Of a stretch of 7,733 nt of DNA, positions 6,096 through 7,733 are shown one piece after another; the first letter of the stretch is position 1; the number at the start of each line of letters is the position of its first letter. The translations under genes and the position numbers were made by a program. The stretch covers positions 1 to 7,733 of the forward strand of contig JAJZSX010000106.1 in NCBI GenBank assembly GCA_021849435.1, written 5' to 3'. The notes beneath the pieces were generated by a model. That model saw only the letters and a program-made list of their open reading frames with translations, had not been told where the DNA came from and ran no database searches. This DNA comes from Actinomycetes bacterium. GTDB lineage: Bacteria; Actinomycetota; Acidimicrobiia; Acidimicrobiales; RAAP-2.

Positions 6096-6825
6096 GACCT
6101 CCGTCGACCGCGAGGATCTGTCCGGTCACATAGACGTTGTCCACCAACGACTCGATCGCAGCGGCCACGTCCTCGGGTGTCGCGCTGCGACGCAGCGGGG
6201 CGACCGTCTGGACGTGACGGCGAACTGCGTCCCACTGCGCCGTCCACTCGGTATCGACGAGTCCCGGGGCGACGGCGTTGACGCGTACCTCGGGGCCCAC
6301 GACTTTGGCGAGCAGCGTGGTGAGGTGATTGAGCGCCGCCTTGGAGGTCGCGTAGGGGATCGACGATCCGGTCTGACGAATACCGGCGATCGACGACACA
6401 TTGACGATGGACCCCTTGGTTGCTCGCAGCGCCTCCATCGCGGCGACCGACATCGCCCACGTCCCGAACACATTCACCTCGAAGATCTGACGCCACACCT
6501 CCAGGGACGCCGCAGCGAGGTCGCGGTGATCGATGACCGACGTCGTGGCCGCGTTGTTGATGAGTACGTCGAGACGGCCCAGCCGATCGAGCACCTCGGC
6601 GACGAGTCGCTCGGCGTCACCCGGCACGCCGATTGACGCCTGGACGTAGATCGAGTTCGGAGTCTGCGCAGCGAGGCGTTCGCCCGCTTGGACGCTCGTA
6701 GCTGAATTGAAAACGACGCGATCACCCCGTGCGGCGAATCTCATCGCCGTCGCCGCCCCGATGCCGCGAGACGAACCGGTCACGAGGATGACTCGACTGC
6801 TCACGGCAGGCGGCGCATCCGCCAT
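6079..6825 (-). CDS. SDR family NAD(P)-dependent oxidoreductase
   Basis: This is a complete 248-residue classical short-chain dehydrogenase/reductase. The Rossmann motif TGSSRGIG spans 16-23. The cofactor region around RVVFNSATS (36-44) lacks an acidic residue at the end of the second strand, which leans towards NADP over NAD. NNAA (90-93) and Asn118 follow. The catalytic residues are Ser145, Tyr158 and Lys162 (in SSIAG and YATSK), so all four tetrad positions are present. RVNAVAPGLVDT (181-192) and the C-terminal VDGGLSLM are also typical. Substrate is unknown. The gene starts inside the end of the aldose 1-epimerase gene, pointing to a shared transcript and perhaps to a sugar substrate. A GTG at 6804 that overlaps the epimerase stop as GTGA is an alternative start, losing seven residues. 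I kept the ATG at 6825, which has a weak GGGCGGG site upstream. Confidence 0.92.
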   Translation of the reverse strand: MADAPPAVSSRVILVTGSSRGIGAATAMRFAARGDRVVFNSATSVQAGERLAAQTPNSIYVQASIGVPGDAERLVAEVLDRLGRLDVLINNAATTSVIDHRDLAAASLEVWRQIFEVNVFGTWAMSVAAMEALRATKGSIVNVSSIAGIRQTGSSIPYATSKAALNHLTTLLAKVVGPEVRVNAVAPGLVDTEWTAQWDAVRRHVQTVAPLRRSATPEDVAAAIESLVDNVYVTGQILAVDGGLSLMQ

Positions 6826-7712
6826 GATCCCGCCCAGTGCTGACCGGGTTGGAGTACCACGAGGTCCTTACCGCTACGCAACGCGTCCGGCGGGCACGTC
6901 ATCGGTTCGACCGCGACCGACGTCCGTCGCCGACCGTGCCCGAGTTGATCGCCGGTGTAGATCTGGACGTAGGGGAAGTTCCGGTCCATGCTCAATTCGA
7001 CGCAGCCGTCGTCCTTGTCGAACAACGAGACCGTGGCCATGCCGTAGTCGTCACGGGTGAGCTCGGTGTACGTGACGTCGAGTTCATGGCCACTGAGCGA
7101 TTTGGCCACGGTGAAATCGAGCACGTGATGCGTCACGGGCAGAATCTCGCCGGTTGGTAACTGTCGCTCGTTCACCGCCACGAAGGCTCGGGCCGGCACT
7201 CGCAACGTCGAACCTTCGATCGTTGGCGTCGTCACGGCGAGATACGGGTGGAAGCCCAAGCCAAATGGGATCGCCACTTCGTCGAGGTTCTTGATCGTCG
7301 TGGTCACGGTGAGGCCCATCGATCCGAGGTGGTACGCCACCTCGATCGATGACGCGAAGGGATACGCCGGCGTGGGATGCAGGAGCAGCGATAGCGCGCA
7401 GCGGTTCTGGTTGACCGACTCCACTCGAAAGGGTCGCCACCTAACGAGCCCGTGGATTGCCGCTACCTGTTCGACGATGTCGACCGTTGGTCGTCCCGTT
7501 CGATCCGAGAAGGACCAGGGTTCCGCGCTCAGGCGGTTCGGCCACGGGTAGAGGACCTGGCCGTGAGCTCCGACAGGCACTTCGTCACCCGCGTACCCTT
7601 CGACGACGGCGACTCCGCCCTGAACATAGGTACGAAGGGTGGCGCCCACCTCGGTGATGACGGCACGTTGATTGCCATGGGCAATCGCGATCTGTTCGCC
7701 AGAGGGCAGCAT
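6801..7712 (-). CDS. Aldose 1-epimerase family protein (mutarotase)
   Basis: This protein interconverts alpha and beta anomers of aldoses or modifies related sugars in the cytoplasm. It has 303 residues, close to the usual length. Numbered from the chosen start, the sugar-binding stretch PWPNR is at 56-60, IHGLVRW (86-92) gives His87, PFGLGFHPYL (149-158) gives His155, and VAVEPMTCPPDAL (266-278) gives Glu269. His87, His155 and Glu269 line up with the acid/base residues of GalM. The variant wording (IHGLVRW, EPMTCPPDA) belongs to the galM-like group of actinobacteria rather than classical GalM, so the exact sugar is open. The ATG at 7712 is chosen because GGGAGG lies nine bases upstream; the ATG at 7721 directly abuts that sequence. 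The SDR gene overlaps its 3′ end. The upstream promoter is outside the window. Confidence 0.9.
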   Translation of the reverse strand: MLPSGEQIAIAHGNQRAVITEVGATLRTYVQGGVAVVEGYAGDEVPVGAHGQVLYPWPNRLSAEPWSFSDRTGRPTVDIVEQVAAIHGLVRWRPFRVESVNQNRCALSLLLHPTPAYPFASSIEVAYHLGSMGLTVTTTIKNLDEVAIPFGLGFHPYLAVTTPTIEGSTLRVPARAFVAVNERQLPTGEILPVTHHVLDFTVAKSLSGHELDVTYTELTRDDYGMATVSLFDKDDGCVELSMDRNFPYVQIYTGDQLGHGRRRTSVAVEPMTCPPDALRSGKDLVVLQPGQHWAGSWRMRRLP

Positions 7713-7721
7713 CGACCGCAT

Positions 7722-7727
7722 CCTCCC
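7722..7727 (-). promoter_or_regulatory. RBS that sets the aldose 1-epimerase start
   Basis: GGGAGG on the coding strand is nine bases from the ATG at 7712 and has no spacer at all before the ATG at 7721. Normal ribosome spacing therefore favours 7712. Confidence 0.6.
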
Positions 7728-7733
7728 TTCCTC

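Noticed and set aside
5906..6496. Minus-strand open frame spanning the DUF2236/SDR junction
   Set aside because: The two real genes on either strand have clear family motifs in other frames, and this translation is a low-complexity Arg-rich product.

Overview
This is a gene-dense, GC-rich chromosomal window that reads like an actinobacterium. Three things suggest this: the clpS–DUF2017 pair, a DUF2236 oxygenase-like protein, and the style of the PrpE, SDR and aldose-epimerase proteins. The class Acidimicrobiia is my best guess, from overall protein style only. Genes are packed with very short gaps, two convergent pairs overlap at their stop codons, and start/stop overlaps are common. I see no rRNA, tRNA, CRISPR array, insertion sequence or phage gene.

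Layout from left to right. 1-733 (minus) is the N-terminal part of a glutamine-synthetase-family ligase that runs off the left edge. After a 163-bp divergent gap comes a GNAT acetyltransferase (897-1595, plus). Its stop overlaps the stop of a PrpE-type propionate/acetate-CoA ligase (1592-3475, minus). A 139-bp gap with a small inverted repeat and several CTAG sites lies upstream of prpE. Then, all on the minus strand, come a small secreted protein (3630-4337), a DUF2017 protein (4391-4822) and ClpS (4822-5139). ClpS and DUF2017 are joined by a TGATG stop/start overlap. ClpS is divergent from a DUF2236/MpaB-Lcp-like protein (5217-6095, plus), and the two candidate promoters appear to overlap. 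This gene converges with an SDR oxidoreductase (6079-6825, minus), which follows an aldose 1-epimerase (6801-7712, minus) in an overlapping operon.

Functionally this is a mix of housekeeping and catabolic genes: γ-glutamyl ligation, activation of short-chain acids to CoA thioesters, N-degron delivery to ClpAP/ClpCP, and anomeric sugar chemistry paired with a dehydrogenase. The two most coherent units are clpS–DUF2017 and epimerase–SDR. I found no convincing evidence of a wholly new system. The best leads are the uncharacterised DUF2017 partner of ClpS, the mutarotase–SDR pairing, the secreted LppX-like protein, and several promoter or start-site arrangements.
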